From an uncultured Alphaproteobacteria bacterium (GTDB lineage Bacteria > Pseudomonadota > Alphaproteobacteria > Caulobacterales > Caulobacteraceae): DNA of 64,000 nt. Of the stretch, positions 38,784 to 48,973 are shown in pieces. The notes under the pieces are model-generated. The model saw nothing but the letters and a program-made list of their open reading frames with translations. It was not told where the DNA came from and did no database searches. The position numbers and the translations under genes are program-made. Every line of letters starts with the position of its first letter. Position 1 is the stretch's first letter. Location: positions 62,001-126,000 of the forward strand of contig CALETE010000012.1 in NCBI GenBank assembly GCA_937920085.1. Reading direction: 5' to 3'.

Positions 38784-40838
38784 ATGCAGGCACAGTCCCT
38801 CCTTCCGGTCATTGTCTTTGGCCCCCTATTTGCCGCCTTGGTCGCTGGCCTGTTTGGCCGGCGCATCGGTGACATCGCGTCTCAAAGTGTCACCACAGGC
38901 TTCCTGATCCTTTCCTGCCTGCTCTCCTGGACAATTTTCGCCCAGTGGACTTGGGGCGGCCTAGAGCCCTTCACCCTGCAGATTGCTCCCTTCATCCATG
39001 TGGGGACCTTCCAGTCCAACTGGTCCCTGCGGCTAGACGGCCTTTCTGCAGTCATGCTGATCGTTGTGACCACGGTTTCGGCCTTGGTCCATGTCTACAG
39101 CTGGGGCTACATGGCCGAGGACCCGTCGCGCCCGCGGTTCTTTGCCTATCTCTCGCTCTTTACCTTCGCCATGCTGGCCCTCGTGACAGCGGCGGACTTC
39201 ATGCAGCTGTTCTTCGGCTGGGAAGGGGTGGGCCTAGCCAGTTACCTGCTGATCGGGTTTTGGTTCCATAAGCCGTCTGCCAATGCCGCCTCGATCAAGG
39301 CCTTTGTGGTCAACCGCGTGGGCGATTTTGGTTTCGCCCTGGGGATTATGACCGTCTACTGGATGTTCGGGACCATCCAGTTTGCTGAGATCTTCCCGCG
39401 GATCCATGAGTTCGCGGGTAAGCATTGGGAATTCCTTGGCCAAAACTGGTCGGCTATTGATCTGGCCTGTGCCCTGCTGTTTGTCGGTGCCATGGGCAAG
39501 TCTGCCCAGTTTTTCCTGCACACTTGGCTTCCTGACGCCATGGAAGGCCCAACGCCAGTCTCGGCCTTGATCCACGCTGCCACCATGGTGACGGCTGGGG
39601 TCTATATGGTCTGTCTGCTCTCGCCCATGTTCGAGTACGCGCCCATCGCCAAGCAGATTGTCACCCTGATCGGCGCTGTTACGGCCCTGTTCGCTGCGAC
39701 GGTTGGTCTGGCCCAGAACGATATTAAGCGGGTCATCGCCTATTCGACCTGTTCACAGCTGGGCTATATGTTCTTTGCCGCAGGCGTTGGTGCCTATCAG
39801 GCAGCCATGTTCCACCTCTTCACCCACGCCTTCTTCAAGGCGTTGCTGTTCCTGGGGGCCGGTTCTGTGATCCACGGCATGCACCATGAGCAGGACATGC
39901 GGAAGATGGGTGGCGTTTGGAAATATATGCCCATCACCTATGCGGTCATGACCATCGGGACCTTGGCCATCACCGGCGTAGGTATTCCTGGCGTCGAGCT
40001 GGGCTTTGCTGGCTTCTATTCCAAGGACACCATCATCGAGGCGGCTTTTGCCGCCGGACAGCAGTATGGCGGCGTGGCCTATTTCGCCTTTTTCGTGGGT
40101 ATTTTCGCCGCGGGGCTGACGGCTTTCTATTCCTGGCGCCTGGCTTTTATGACCTTCCATGGGACAGCCAAGTGGGGCGCTCATGAGGCCCATGACGATC
40201 ATGCCGCCCATGGTCATGATGACCATGCCGCTCACGCTGACCACGGGCACGATGACCATGGCCATGGTCATACCCCGCACGAGAGCCCGCTCTCTATGCT
40301 GATCCCGATCATTCTGCTGTCCTTTGGGGCGGTGTTTGCAGGTTTCGTTTTCGTTGAAAAGTTTGTCGGCGAAGGCCGGAACGAGTTCTGGAAGGGCGCG
40401 ATCTTTAATGCGCCGACCAATCATATCCTTGAGCATGCTCACCATTCGCCGATCTGGCTGCTTTGGCTGCCCTTGGTGGTTTCCACCACCGGCCTGCTGA
40501 TCGCCTTCTATGTCTACATCCTGAAGGAAGGCATGGGGGCCCGGATCGCTGCGCGTAAGGGTCTGCTCTGGGGCTTCCTTTACAACAAGTGGTACTTTGA
40601 TGAGCTTTATGAGGCGACCTTCGTGAAGGCCGCGAAATTCCTGGGCGACCTGTTCTGGAAGGGCGGGGATCAGAAGCTCATTGACGGCCTGGGTCCTGAT
40701 GGGGTCTCGGCGGTATCGCTTCATCTCGGCAAGCGGATGGGCAAGGTCCAGACCGGATATGTCTATCACTATGCCTTTGTTATGCTGCTCGGCGTGGCAG
40801 GACTTCTGTCCTTCGCGCTTTGGGCCTGGCAGGCTTAG
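38784..40838 (+). CDS. nuoL: NADH-quinone oxidoreductase subunit L, with His-rich loop
   Basis: A 684-residue antiporter-like subunit at the distal end of the membrane arm. Landmarks are [18 protein letters not shown] with the conserved glutamate, [32 protein letters not shown] (cited as [16 protein letters not shown]), and [15 protein letters not shown] with the key lysine. The C-terminal lateral helix region follows. Residues about 462-500 form a hydrophilic loop with 13 histidines and many aspartates ([20 protein letters not shown]), likely in the loop before a late helix. It is close to nuoK and ends 14 bases before nuoM. Confidence 0.97.
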   Translation: MQAQSLLPVIVFGPLFAALVAGLFGRRIGDIASQSVTTGFLILSCLLSWTIFAQWTWGGLEPFTLQIAPFIHVGTFQSNWSLRLDGLSAVMLIVVTTVSALVHVYSWGYMAEDPSRPRFFAYLSLFTFAMLALVTAADFMQLFFGWEGVGLASYLLIGFWFHKPSANAASIKAFVVNRVGDFGFALGIMTVYWMFGTIQFAEIFPRIHEFAGKHWEFLGQNWSAIDLACALLFVGAMGKSAQFFLHTWLPDAMEGPTPVSALIHAATMVTAGVYMVCLLSPMFEYAPIAKQIVTLIGAVTALFAATVGLAQNDIKRVIAYSTCSQLGYMFFAAGVGAYQAAMFHLFTHAFFKALLFLGAGSVIHGMHHEQDMRKMGGVWKYMPITYAVMTIGTLAITGVGIPGVELGFAGFYSKDTIIEAAFAAGQQYGGVAYFAFFVGIFAAGLTAFYSWRLAFMTFHGTAKWGAHEAHDDHAAHGHDDHAAHADHGHDDHGHGHTPHESPLSMLIPIILLSFGAVFAGFVFVEKFVGEGRNEFWKGAIFNAPTNHILEHAHHSPIWLLWLPLVVSTTGLLIAFYVYILKEGMGARIAARKGLLWGFLYNKWYFDELYEATFVKAAKFLGDLFWKGGDQKLIDGLGPDGVSAVSLHLGKRMGKVQTGYVYHYAFVMLLGVAGLLSFALWAWQA

Positions 40839-40852
40839 GGGAGGGCGACCTG

Positions 40853-42340
40853 ATGCTCGGTATTCTTTCCCTTATTACCTACGTCCCCCTGATCGGGGTC
40901 GCGGTGATTTTGGCCCTTCGCTTTGTTGGCAAGGCAGATAATCCCAAGACGGTGGACGCCGCCAAGTGGATCGCCTTGATCACGACCCTGGCGACCCTGG
41001 CTCTGTCAGTTGTTCTGACCGCGCGGTTTGATCAGGCCAATCCGGGCTTCCAGTTTGTGGAAAGCCTTCCGTGGTTTGCGGGCCTTCATTACGCGATGGC
41101 GGTGGATGGCATTTCGGTGCTCTTCGTCCTGCTGACCGCCTTCCTTATGCCGATCTGTATCCTGGCCTCGTGGAAGTCGATTGAGACCCGGGTTCTTGAG
41201 TACCTGATCGCCTTTCTGATCCTCGAGACCCTGGTCATTGGCGTGTTCTGCGCCATGGACTTGGTGCTGTTCTATACCTTCTTTGAGTTTGGCTTGGTGC
41301 CCATGTTCCTGATCATCGGGATCTGGGGTGGCAAGCGCCGGGTCTATGCAGCGTTCAAGTTCTTCCTCTACACCCTGCTAGGCTCTGTCCTGATGCTGGC
41401 TGCCATTCTGGCCATGATCAGTGTGGCCCATACCAGCTCCATTCCCGAATTGATGGCTTACAAATTCGCCCCAGGTCTGCAGACTTGGCTGTGGCTCGCC
41501 TTCTTCGCTTCGTTTGCGGTGAAGATGCCGATGTGGCCGGTGCACACCTGGTTGCCCGACGCCCACGTGGAGGCTCCGACGGCGGGTTCGGTCATCCTGG
41601 CCGGTATCCTCTTGAAGATGGGGGGCTATGGCTTCCTGCGCTTCTCCCTGCCCATGTTCTCAGAGGCTTCGGCAATCTTCACGCCCCTGGTGTTTGCCTT
41701 AAGCGCCATCGCCATTGTCTACACCTCGTTGGTGGCCTTCCGGCAGACCGACATTAAGAAGCTGATCGCCTATTCCTCCGTCGCGCACATGGGCTTTGTG
41801 ACCATGGGCATTTTCTCGGGAAATGCCATTGGCGTGCAGGGTGCCATCTTCCAAATGCTGAGCCACGGGGTGATCTCTGGCGCGCTCTTCCTATGTGTCG
41901 GCGTGGTCTATGACCGCATGCATACCCGTGAGATTGCGTTTTACGGCGGTCTGGTAAATCGCATGCCCTGGTATGCAGCCGTCTTCATGCTGTTCACTAT
42001 GGGCAATGTCGGCCTGCCTGGCACATCAGGTTTTGTCGGCGAGATCATGACCATGACAGGGGCCTATCACGCCTCGACCTGGACGGCGCTTGTGGCTGCC
42101 ACTGGCGTGATCTTCTCGGCGGTCTATGCCCTGAGCCTCTATCGGCGGACTGTATTTGGTGAGATGACCAATCCCGCCCTGGCCGCCATCACCGACTTGG
42201 ATATGCGGGAAATCATCATCTTCACGCCCCTGATCCTGTCGACCCTCTATCTCGGCTTGCAGCCGGGCGTCGTTTTCCAAATCACCCAAGCTTCGGTCGA
42301 CCATTTGGTTTCGGCCTACCACGCGTTTTCCGGCGCTTAG
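40853..42340 (+). CDS. nuoM: NADH-quinone oxidoreductase subunit M
   Basis: A 495-residue antiporter-like proton-pumping subunit with about 14 helices. Landmarks are [21 protein letters not shown] with the conserved glutamate (cited as [13 protein letters not shown]), [20 protein letters not shown], and [14 protein letters not shown]. The start [13 protein letters not shown] has GGGGAGGG about 8 bases upstream; an in-frame earlier codon inside nuoL is less likely. nuoN follows after 9 bases. Confidence 0.97.
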   Translation: MLGILSLITYVPLIGVAVILALRFVGKADNPKTVDAAKWIALITTLATLALSVVLTARFDQANPGFQFVESLPWFAGLHYAMAVDGISVLFVLLTAFLMPICILASWKSIETRVLEYLIAFLILETLVIGVFCAMDLVLFYTFFEFGLVPMFLIIGIWGGKRRVYAAFKFFLYTLLGSVLMLAAILAMISVAHTSSIPELMAYKFAPGLQTWLWLAFFASFAVKMPMWPVHTWLPDAHVEAPTAGSVILAGILLKMGGYGFLRFSLPMFSEASAIFTPLVFALSAIAIVYTSLVAFRQTDIKKLIAYSSVAHMGFVTMGIFSGNAIGVQGAIFQMLSHGVISGALFLCVGVVYDRMHTREIAFYGGLVNRMPWYAAVFMLFTMGNVGLPGTSGFVGEIMTMTGAYHASTWTALVAATGVIFSAVYALSLYRRTVFGEMTNPALAAITDLDMREIIIFTPLILSTLYLGLQPGVVFQITQASVDHLVSAYHAFSGA

Positions 42341-42349
42341 GGGGGACCT

Positions 42350-43783
42350 ATGCTGATCAATCTTGCCCTGGCCTATCCTGAGCTTCTCCTGGCGGTTTCT
42401 GCCCTCGTCCTTCTGGTGGCGGGTGCTTTTAATCCAAAGGCGACTGACGTCATTGGGGCGTTCGCTGTCCTGTCCCTTGCGGGTGCCGCCGCCATTTCGG
42501 CCTTCGGGCCTCATGGGGTGGCCTTTTCCGGCAGCCTGAAGGCCGATGCTGCAGCCGGCTATGCCGGGGTTGCCATCTACCTTGCTAGCGCGGCCGCCAT
42601 TCCGCTGGGGGGCAATTGGTTTGCCCGTAAGGGAGCTCCAGCTTTCGAATTTCCGGTCCTCATCGTTCTCGCCGCCCTCGGCATGGGTATGATGGTCAGC
42701 GCGGGTGACCTTATCGCCCTCTATATCGGTATCGAGCTCCAGTCCCTGGCGCTCTATGTGCTCGCCGCCATGTACCGGGATGACTTAAGGGCCTCGGAAG
42801 CGGGTCTGAAGTATTTCGTCCTCGGGGCCCTCTCGTCAGGCATGCTGCTCTACGGCTCCTCCCTGATTTATGGCTTTGCTGGGTCGACCCGGTTTGAGGA
42901 CATTGCCGCAGCCGTCCACCAGGGTGCCCATACGGGCGTGCTGTTTGGCTTGATTTTCCTGATGTGTGGCTTGGCCTTTAAGGTCTCAGCAGCGCCCTTC
43001 CACATGTGGACACCCGACGTTTATGAGGGCGCTCCCACTCCCGTGGTTGGCTTCTTCGCGGGCGCGCCGAAGTTGGCGGCCATGGTGTTGTTTGCGCGGG
43101 TTCTCTACGAATGCTTCCCGGGGGCAATCAGCCAGTGGCGGCAAATCCTGATCATCCTAGGACTGACCTCCATCGCGGTCGGTGCTTTTGCAGGCCTGAA
43201 CCAGAGCAACCTTAAGCGCCTCTGGGCCTATTCCTCCATCGCCAATGTTGGTTACGCCATTCTGGGTCTAGCTGCCGGCACGGCCGAGGGGGTCCATGCC
43301 ATGCTGGTCTTCATGGTGCTCTATATTGTCGATGTGACGGGCTTCTTCGCCTGCCTCACGGCCTTATCGCGGCAGGGCAAGGCCATGGAAACCATCGAAG
43401 ACATGGCGGGTCTCTTCAAGGAACAGCCAGGTATTGCCCTGGCCATGACCGCCTTCTCGCTATCGGCGCTTGGCCTGCCCCCGTTCTCGGGCTTCTTCGC
43501 CAAGTACTTTGTCTTCAAGGCAGCCATCAGCCTGGGTGATCCGATGCTGACCGGCGCGGCCATTGCCGGCCTTGTGGGCAGCGTGGTCGCGGCGTTTTAC
43601 TATCTGCGTCTGCTGCGATCCATGTGGTTTGAGGCGCCCACCAGTGCGACTGACAAGCCTCCGGTTGACGCCAAGGCGATTGCTATCGGCGCTGCCCTGT
43701 TCACTTTCCCGGTGGTGCTGGGTGCCTTGCACCTGATTGATGTTCAGGCCAGCCTGGCCGCTGCGGCGTTCGGCCTCAAATAG
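42350..43783 (+). CDS. nuoN: NADH-quinone oxidoreductase subunit N
   Basis: A 477-residue antiporter-like proton-pumping subunit, last gene of the nuo operon. Landmarks are YIGIELQSLALYVLAAM (conserved glutamate), KVSAAPFHMWTPDVYEGAPTP and RLWAYSSIANVGYAILG. About 14 hydrophobic helices are present. GGGGGACC precedes the ATG. birA starts directly after the stop, so the operon may continue. Confidence 0.97.
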   Translation: MLINLALAYPELLLAVSALVLLVAGAFNPKATDVIGAFAVLSLAGAAAISAFGPHGVAFSGSLKADAAAGYAGVAIYLASAAAIPLGGNWFARKGAPAFEFPVLIVLAALGMGMMVSAGDLIALYIGIELQSLALYVLAAMYRDDLRASEAGLKYFVLGALSSGMLLYGSSLIYGFAGSTRFEDIAAAVHQGAHTGVLFGLIFLMCGLAFKVSAAPFHMWTPDVYEGAPTPVVGFFAGAPKLAAMVLFARVLYECFPGAISQWRQILIILGLTSIAVGAFAGLNQSNLKRLWAYSSIANVGYAILGLAAGTAEGVHAMLVFMVLYIVDVTGFFACLTALSRQGKAMETIEDMAGLFKEQPGIALAMTAFSLSALGLPPFSGFFAKYFVFKAAISLGDPMLTGAAIAGLVGSVVAAFYYLRLLRSMWFEAPTSATDKPPVDAKAIAIGAALFTFPVVLGALHLIDVQASLAAAAFGLK

Positions 43784-44521
43784 GTGGCAGTGCCGCAGAT
43801 TGAGGTCCACGACGCGCTGGACTCTACCAATGCTGAGGCGCGGCGCCGGGCTGAAGCCGGGGCGGCGGGGCCTCTCTGGATCACGGCCCTGATCCAGACG
43901 GCGGGGCGGGGTCGGCGAGGGCGAAGCTGGGAAACAGCCAAGGGCAATCTAGCCGCGACCCTGCTGTTCACCACGGGCCTGCCGGCAGCTGAGGCAGCGC
44001 AGGTGTCCTTTGTGGCCGCTTTGGCCGCCGCAGATCTAGCCGACCACTATATCGGTGCCGGAACTGCAGCCCTGAAGTGGCCAAACGACCTGATGATTGA
44101 TGGCCGAAAAGCCGCAGGCATTCTGGTGGAATCTGGGACCCGCGATGATGGAACCCTCTGGTTGGCCGTGGGCATGGGTGTAAATCTCGCTCATGCGCCC
44201 AAGAATCTTGAGCGCCCGGCAATTGCCTTCTCCGAGCGTCTGACCATCCCGCCACCTCAACCCACCGTCGCGCTCGGCGTGCTGGCAGAAAGTTTTGAAA
44301 AATGGCGGGACCTCTGGTCAGCCTCTGGCTTCGCGCCGATCGCTAAGGCTTGGTCGGCCCGCGCTTTCGGCCTTGGCCAAGCGTGCGAAGCCCGCCTTCC
44401 TAACCAAACCCATCGGGGCGTCGCAGAAGGCCTCGATGAGGATGGTGCCCTCAGACTGCGCTTGGCCGACGGCGCAGTTCTGCGCATAACCGCCGGCGAT
44501 GTTTTCTTTGGGGGCACCTAG
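43784..44521 (+). CDS. birA: Biotin-[acetyl-CoA-carboxylase] ligase
   Basis: A 245-residue group I biotin protein ligase, which activates biotin as biotinyl-AMP and attaches it to the carboxylase carrier protein. The biotin-binding GRGRRGRSWET motif is near residue 45, and WPNDLMIDGRKAAGILVE follows. It lacks the N-terminal DNA-binding domain of E. coli BirA, so it is not expected to be a repressor. The start is GTG immediately after the nuoN stop (no gap); a second GTG two codons later is possible. It is followed directly by coaX, as in related genomes. Confidence 0.92.
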   Translation: MAVPQIEVHDALDSTNAEARRRAEAGAAGPLWITALIQTAGRGRRGRSWETAKGNLAATLLFTTGLPAAEAAQVSFVAALAAADLADHYIGAGTAALKWPNDLMIDGRKAAGILVESGTRDDGTLWLAVGMGVNLAHAPKNLERPAIAFSERLTIPPPQPTVALGVLAESFEKWRDLWSASGFAPIAKAWSARAFGLGQACEARLPNQTHRGVAEGLDEDGALRLRLADGAVLRITAGDVFFGGT

Positions 44522-45295
44522 ATGCTTCTCGCGATCGAGCAAGGCAATACCAACACCCTGTTTGCCATCCACGATGGTGAAACCTGGACGTCCCAGTGGC
44601 GGGCGGCGACGGACTCGAGCCGTACGGCAGACGAGTACGCCGTCTGGCTCTTCCAGCTCTTGGCCATGGCCGGGCTGAACTTCTCCATGCTGGATGCCTG
44701 CATCATATCCAGTGTGGTGCCTCAGTCGATTTTCAACCTGCGTAACCTGGCCCGCCGCTATTTGCATGTGGAGCCTGTGGTGATTGGCGAAAATGCCGAT
44801 CTGGGCATACCCGTGCGGATCGATAAGCCATCTGAGGCGGGGGCTGACCGGCTGGTCAATGCCATTGGTGCCCATGCGGTCTATTCCGGGCCTTTGATCG
44901 TCATCGACAGCGGGACAGCGACGACTTTCGATGTCGTTGCCGCAGATGGCGGATTTGAAGGCGGGGTCATTGCGCCTGGCATCAATCTTTCCATGGAAGC
45001 CCTACATGCCGCGGCTGCAAAGCTACCCCGGGTAGCGATCCAGAGGCCCGCTCGGGTCATCGGCAAGGATACTGTCGGTGCCATGCAGGCGGGGGTCTTC
45101 TGGGGTTATATCGCCCTGATTGAGGGGCTGATCGCCCGGATCAAGGCGGAATATCCCGCGCCTATGACCGTTGTCGCCACGGGGGGGGTTGCATCCCTGT
45201 TCCACGGCGCCACCGAGACCATTGATCACTTCGACCCCGACCTCACCATTCGCGGCCTGCTGGAAATCCACAGGCGCAACTCCCCCAAGGCATAA
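44522..45295 (+). CDS. coaX: Type III pantothenate kinase
   Basis: A 257-residue CoaX, which phosphorylates pantothenate in the first step of coenzyme A synthesis. The ASKHA-fold phosphate loop is [14 protein letters not shown] at the N-terminus; the catalytic and nucleotide parts include [13 protein letters not shown] and [11 protein letters not shown]. The family is insensitive to CoA feedback. It begins at the base after the birA stop and is followed by rnj without a gap, so birA-coaX-rnj form one unit. Confidence 0.96.
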   Translation: MLLAIEQGNTNTLFAIHDGETWTSQWRAATDSSRTADEYAVWLFQLLAMAGLNFSMLDACIISSVVPQSIFNLRNLARRYLHVEPVVIGENADLGIPVRIDKPSEAGADRLVNAIGAHAVYSGPLIVIDSGTATTFDVVAADGGFEGGVIAPGINLSMEALHAAAAKLPRVAIQRPARVIGKDTVGAMQAGVFWGYIALIEGLIARIKAEYPAPMTVVATGGVASLFHGATETIDHFDPDLTIRGLLEIHRRNSPKA

Positions 45296-46978
45296 ATGGC
45301 CAAACTCAAAGCTGACGACGAACTCGTTTTCCTGCCCCTTGGCGGGTCCAACGAGATCGGTATGAATTTCAACCTTTACGGTTTTGGGCCGCCCCATGAC
45401 CGCAAATGGATCGTCGTCGATCTGGGCGTCACCTTTGGCGACCAGACGACCCCTGGGGTTGAACTGATCCTCCCCGACCCTGAATTCATTGAGGAGCATG
45501 CCAAGAACATTCTCGGCATTGTTCTGACTCACGCCCACGAAGACCATATCGGTGCCGTGGCCTGGCTCTGGCCCCGCCTGAAAGCGCCCCTCTACGCCAC
45601 GCCCTTCACGGCCTTCCTCCTGCGGGAAAAGCTACGGGAAAAGGGCTTGGCTGATGAGGCCCCGATCACTGTAGTGCCCCTCGATGGGCATATCTCGCTC
45701 GGTCCTTTCGAGCTGGACCTGATCACCCTGACCCATTCGATTCCCGAACCCAATGGGCTAGCCATTCGCACGCCCCTGGGCACGGTCCTGCACACGGGTG
45801 ACTGGAAGATCGATCCGAACCCGCTGCTAGGCGCGGTTACCGACGATGCGGCCCTGCGCAAGCTGGGGGATGAAGGCGTCCTGGCCATGGTCTGTGACTC
45901 CACCAATGTGTTCGTGGACGGTCACGCCGGATCTGAAGCCGATGTTCGGGAGGCTATGACCGACCTTATTGCCGGCCTGAAGGGCAAGGTTGCCGTGGCC
46001 TGCTTTGCCTCCAATGTGGCCCGTATGGACTCTGTTATCCGCGCCGCGGAAGCTGCAGGCCGCCGGGTTGCCCTGGTGGGGCGCTCCATGCATCGCATGG
46101 CGGCCGCCGCAAAGTCTGTGGGCCTGATGAGCGACATCAAGGAGTTCCTCACCGAACCCCAGGCGGCGGGTTTTCCCAAGGACAAGGTTCTCTATCTCTG
46201 CACCGGCAGTCAGGGCGAACCTCGCGCCGCCCTGTTCCGAATTGCCGACGGCACCCACCAGAGCGTCCGCTTGGGGGCAGGGGACAGTGTCGTCTTCTCG
46301 TCCCGGGTCATCCCAGGCAATGAAGTGCCGATCCGCAACCTGCAGAACCGCCTCGCCGACCAGGGGGTACGCCTCTATACCGAGCGGGATCATCCCGGCA
46401 TTCACGTGTCCGGTCACCCCTGTCGCGATGAATTGGCACAGATGTACGCCTGGGCTCGGCCGACCATTGCTGTGCCGACCCATGGGGAGCGCCGGCACCT
46501 GCTGGAGCACGCAGCCTTTGCCGAAGACCTGCAGGTTCCCCAGACCGTCACGCCCCGCAACGGTGATATGGTTCGACTGGCCCCTGGTCGGGCAGGCATT
46601 ATTGATGAAGTGCCCGCTGGCCGCATCTATGTGGACGGTGGGGTTCTGACCCCTGAAAATGGCGATGCCCTGCGAGAGCGCCGCCATGCCGCCTTCAACG
46701 GCGTCCTGACCGTGGCCGTCGTGCTGGATGGTCGGGGTAAGATCGCTTCAGGTCCGCAGGTTCGGGCCGTCGGTTTGCCCGCTGATGCCGACTATCCTAT
46801 GGATGAAGTCCTAGATGACTTGGCAGACGAGGCGGAAAAGGCCCTGTTGCGCCTGTCTGGTGATGACCGTGAAGTGGACGATATCGTCGAAGCGTCCCTT
46901 TCGCGCACGATCAAGAAGGCGGCCCACAGAACCTGGGGGCGCAGGCCTGTGGTCGAAACGACGGTGTTGCGGATATGA
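45296..46978 (+). CDS. rnj: Ribonuclease J
   Basis: A 560-residue metallo-beta-lactamase/beta-CASP ribonuclease with 5' exonuclease and endonuclease activity in RNA processing. The zinc-binding motif is LTHAHEDHIGAVAW (H-x-H-x-D-H); other parts are LHTGDWKID and, in the beta-CASP domain, CTGSQGEPRAAL and HVSGHPCRDEL, then PTHGERRHL. The usual length for RNase J. It starts directly after the coaX stop. In alphaproteobacteria RNase J works mainly in rRNA maturation. Confidence 0.95.
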   Translation: MAKLKADDELVFLPLGGSNEIGMNFNLYGFGPPHDRKWIVVDLGVTFGDQTTPGVELILPDPEFIEEHAKNILGIVLTHAHEDHIGAVAWLWPRLKAPLYATPFTAFLLREKLREKGLADEAPITVVPLDGHISLGPFELDLITLTHSIPEPNGLAIRTPLGTVLHTGDWKIDPNPLLGAVTDDAALRKLGDEGVLAMVCDSTNVFVDGHAGSEADVREAMTDLIAGLKGKVAVACFASNVARMDSVIRAAEAAGRRVALVGRSMHRMAAAAKSVGLMSDIKEFLTEPQAAGFPKDKVLYLCTGSQGEPRAALFRIADGTHQSVRLGAGDSVVFSSRVIPGNEVPIRNLQNRLADQGVRLYTERDHPGIHVSGHPCRDELAQMYAWARPTIAVPTHGERRHLLEHAAFAEDLQVPQTVTPRNGDMVRLAPGRAGIIDEVPAGRIYVDGGVLTPENGDALRERRHAAFNGVLTVAVVLDGRGKIASGPQVRAVGLPADADYPMDEVLDDLADEAEKALLRLSGDDREVDDIVEASLSRTIKKAAHRTWGRRPVVETTVLRI

Positions 46979-47012
46979 GCCTGAGCAGGGTCATATCCCC
47001 TGGGAGCATCCC

Positions 47013-47243
47013 ATGACCGTTCTGAAGACGATGTTTGTGCTGCTTGCCGGCATGGCCCTTTCCGGCTGCGTGGCCGTAGCGGCGACAGGGGTCTTGGTCG
47101 GCGTGACCGGGGCTGTGGTCGGGACTGGGGCCAAGGCCGTTGTCGCCACAGGAAAGGCGATCATTCCTGGGGAAAGCAAGGCGGACCGGGAGAAGCGGGA
47201 ATACCGTGAGTGGCAGGCTGCCAAGAAGAAGGCGAAGAAGTAG
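47013..47243 (+). CDS. Small predicted lipoprotein
   Basis: A 76-residue protein with a signal peptide and lipobox (LLAGMALSGC, cysteine near residue 20), a Gly/Ala/Val-rich hydrophobic central part (VGVTGAVVGTGAKAVVATGKA) that could form a glycine-zipper-like membrane segment, and a strongly charged C-terminus ending AAKKKAKK. The function is unknown. GGGAG lies upstream of the ATG; the frame is open far upstream within rnj but that is a shadow. It is likely co-transcribed with rnj (34-base gap). Confidence 0.7.
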   Translation: MTVLKTMFVLLAGMALSGCVAVAATGVLVGVTGAVVGTGAKAVVATGKAIIPGESKADREKREYREWQAAKKKAKK

Positions 47244-47260
47244 GCCAAGGGACGTTACGC

Positions 47261-47284
47261 CTTTGTCCCTGGTTTGGGGCAAAG
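47261..47284 (+). terminator. Possible hairpin after the rnj/lipoprotein unit
   Basis: Arms ctttgtccc (47261-47269) and ggggcaaag (47276-47284) form a 9-bp stem with one G-T pair and a six-base loop, 18 bases after the lipoprotein stop. No T-run follows directly, so termination strength is doubtful. A second hairpin (cgcagg/cctgcg) lies at 47373-47390. Confidence 0.4.
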
Positions 47285-47430
47285 GAGCAGGTTTGACATC
47301 TTTTGCAGAGGTGCCCTTTTACCAGCCGCCATCCTAGCTTTCGGAGGTTCTATGCACGCAGCGTCCAAACCCCGCAGGACTTAACCTGCGTGAGCATGAA
47401 TCCTGGCGAGGATGAGCACTGCTGAGGCCC

Positions 47431-48966
47431 CTAATGCCCCCCCATTGGTCCGCCCGCCATGGGCTTGGGTTTCGGCGCGAGCCAAACGACCGCCACGGCG
47501 ATCAAGAACACCACGCCCGCATACATGAACATCTGATTGGTTGAGATCATGATTGCCTGGACCTGGACCATGCGGTCCAACTGACTCAGGGCTTGTTCGT
47601 GGGTCAGGCCCCTGGCCATCATTCCGTCCAGGGTCGCCTGAGGATTTTTCATAGCGCCTGCCAGAAGTTCATGTTTGCGACTGGCCGTGCTGTCCCAGGC
47701 CGTGGTCATGATCGAGGTTGCGAAGGCTGCGCCCATGGTGCGTAGAAAATTGGAAAGCCCTGAGGCCGAAGCGGTTTCTTCCGGGTTTACTGACGACATG
47801 GCGAGGTTGGTGGTCGAAATGAAGAAGAAGGGCATCCCAAAGCCCATGATGAACTGGGGTAGGGCGATATTCCAGAAGGTAGCATCGGTATCGAAACCGG
47901 TCCGCCAAAAGGCCATCAGGCCCATCCAAAACACACCGATGGAGGTCAGGAGGCGACCATCCACCTTGCCGACAAACCGGGCGACAACCGGCGACATGCA
48001 GACGGCCAAAACCCCATTCAGGCACCCCGCATAACCTGCCCAGGTTGCCGTATATCCCATCGTCGTCTGGAGCCAGAGGGGCACCAGCACCACGCAGGCG
48101 AAGAAGGCTCCAAACGACAGGCTCATGGTGGTGACTGCGGCCGAGAAGCCTCGATGTCGGAAGACCTTGAGATTGACGATGGGGTTTTGCGCGGTCAGCT
48201 CCCAGATCAGGAAGGAGATGAATCCGACAACTGCTACCAGGGCTAGGAGGATGATTGTGGGCGACGAGAACCAGTCGAGCTCCTTGCCCTTGTCCAGCAT
48301 GATTTGCATGGCACCGACCCAAGTCACCAGCAGACCAAGACCCACATAGTCCACGGGAACCTTGCGGGTGGCGGTATCGTGGTCAATCAGCATTCGGTAG
48401 GCGAAGATCCCGACAAAGGCTGCCACGGGGATGTTGATCAGGAAGATCCAGCTCCAATGCAGATTATCTGAGATCTGCCCCCCCAGAATTGGACCTGCAA
48501 TGGGCGCAACGACCGTGGTCATACTCCAGAGCCCCATGGCAGCCCCGGCCCGCTCTCTTGGGAAGATGTGGAGCATGAGCGTCTGCGACATGGGCATGAT
48601 CGGGCCACCGCAAAGACCCTGAGCCACTCGGAAGGCAACTAGTAGGGCGAAGCTCGGTGCCACCCCACATAACAGTGAAAACAGGCCAAAACCTGCCATG
48701 CCAAACGCGAAGACTTTGACCGCGCCAAACCTCTGCGCCAACCATCCGGTCAGCGGAACTGTAATGGCTTCAGCGACGCTATAAGAAGTAATGACCCAGG
48801 TGCCTTGAGCGGGAGATACCGCCAGGGCTCCGGCTATGTGCGGCACCGACACATTGGCGATGGTGGTATCCAGCACCACCATGAAATTGGCTAGGCCCAA
48901 CAGCAGGGCCGCGGCCAGAAGGCGGCTGCCTGTCAGGGGATTGGCTTGGGCCGTATTGTAGGTCAC
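47431..48966 (-). CDS. emrB: DHA2-family MFS drug transporter (EmrB-like)
   Basis: A 511-residue major facilitator protein with about 14 transmembrane helices. The first helix motif LANFMVVLDTTIANVSVPHIAG and the segment TWVITSYSVAEAITVPLTGWLAQRFG (cited as SYSVAEAITVPLTGWL) are typical of the EmrB/QacA subfamily, as is motif C-like GPILGGQISDNLHWSWIF. It would export hydrophobic toxic compounds using the proton gradient. It is the last gene of an outer membrane factor - EmrA - EmrB operon, 7 bases after emrA. The exact substrates are unknown; the symbol follows family and context. Confidence 0.88.
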   Translation of the reverse strand: MTYNTAQANPLTGSRLLAAALLLGLANFMVVLDTTIANVSVPHIAGALAVSPAQGTWVITSYSVAEAITVPLTGWLAQRFGAVKVFAFGMAGFGLFSLLCGVAPSFALLVAFRVAQGLCGGPIMPMSQTLMLHIFPRERAGAAMGLWSMTTVVAPIAGPILGGQISDNLHWSWIFLINIPVAAFVGIFAYRMLIDHDTATRKVPVDYVGLGLLVTWVGAMQIMLDKGKELDWFSSPTIILLALVAVVGFISFLIWELTAQNPIVNLKVFRHRGFSAAVTTMSLSFGAFFACVVLVPLWLQTTMGYTATWAGYAGCLNGVLAVCMSPVVARFVGKVDGRLLTSIGVFWMGLMAFWRTGFDTDATFWNIALPQFIMGFGMPFFFISTTNLAMSSVNPEETASASGLSNFLRTMGAAFATSIMTTAWDSTASRKHELLAGAMKNPQATLDGMMARGLTHEQALSQLDRMVQVQAIMISTNQMFMYAGVVFLIAVAVVWLAPKPKPMAGGPMGGH

Positions 48967-48973
48967 GGGCGGC

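Noticed and set aside
40190..40280. Tandem repeat (gatgaccatg units) as a mobile or CRISPR-like element
   Set aside because: The units are irregular and in frame; they only encode the His/Asp-rich loop of NuoL.
39753..40769. Long open frame on the minus strand opposite nuoL
   Set aside because: It is a shadow of the strongly supported nuoL frame; its translation shows no known domain and is His/Gln/Arg-rich as expected from an antisense frame in GC-rich DNA.
45827..46687. Long minus-strand frame opposite rnj
   Set aside because: Antisense shadow of ribonuclease J, with no domain or ribosome-binding site.
46815..47012. Upstream extension of the small lipoprotein gene inside rnj
   Set aside because: The upstream part is an out-of-frame reading of rnj; only the ATG at 47013 gives a signal peptide.
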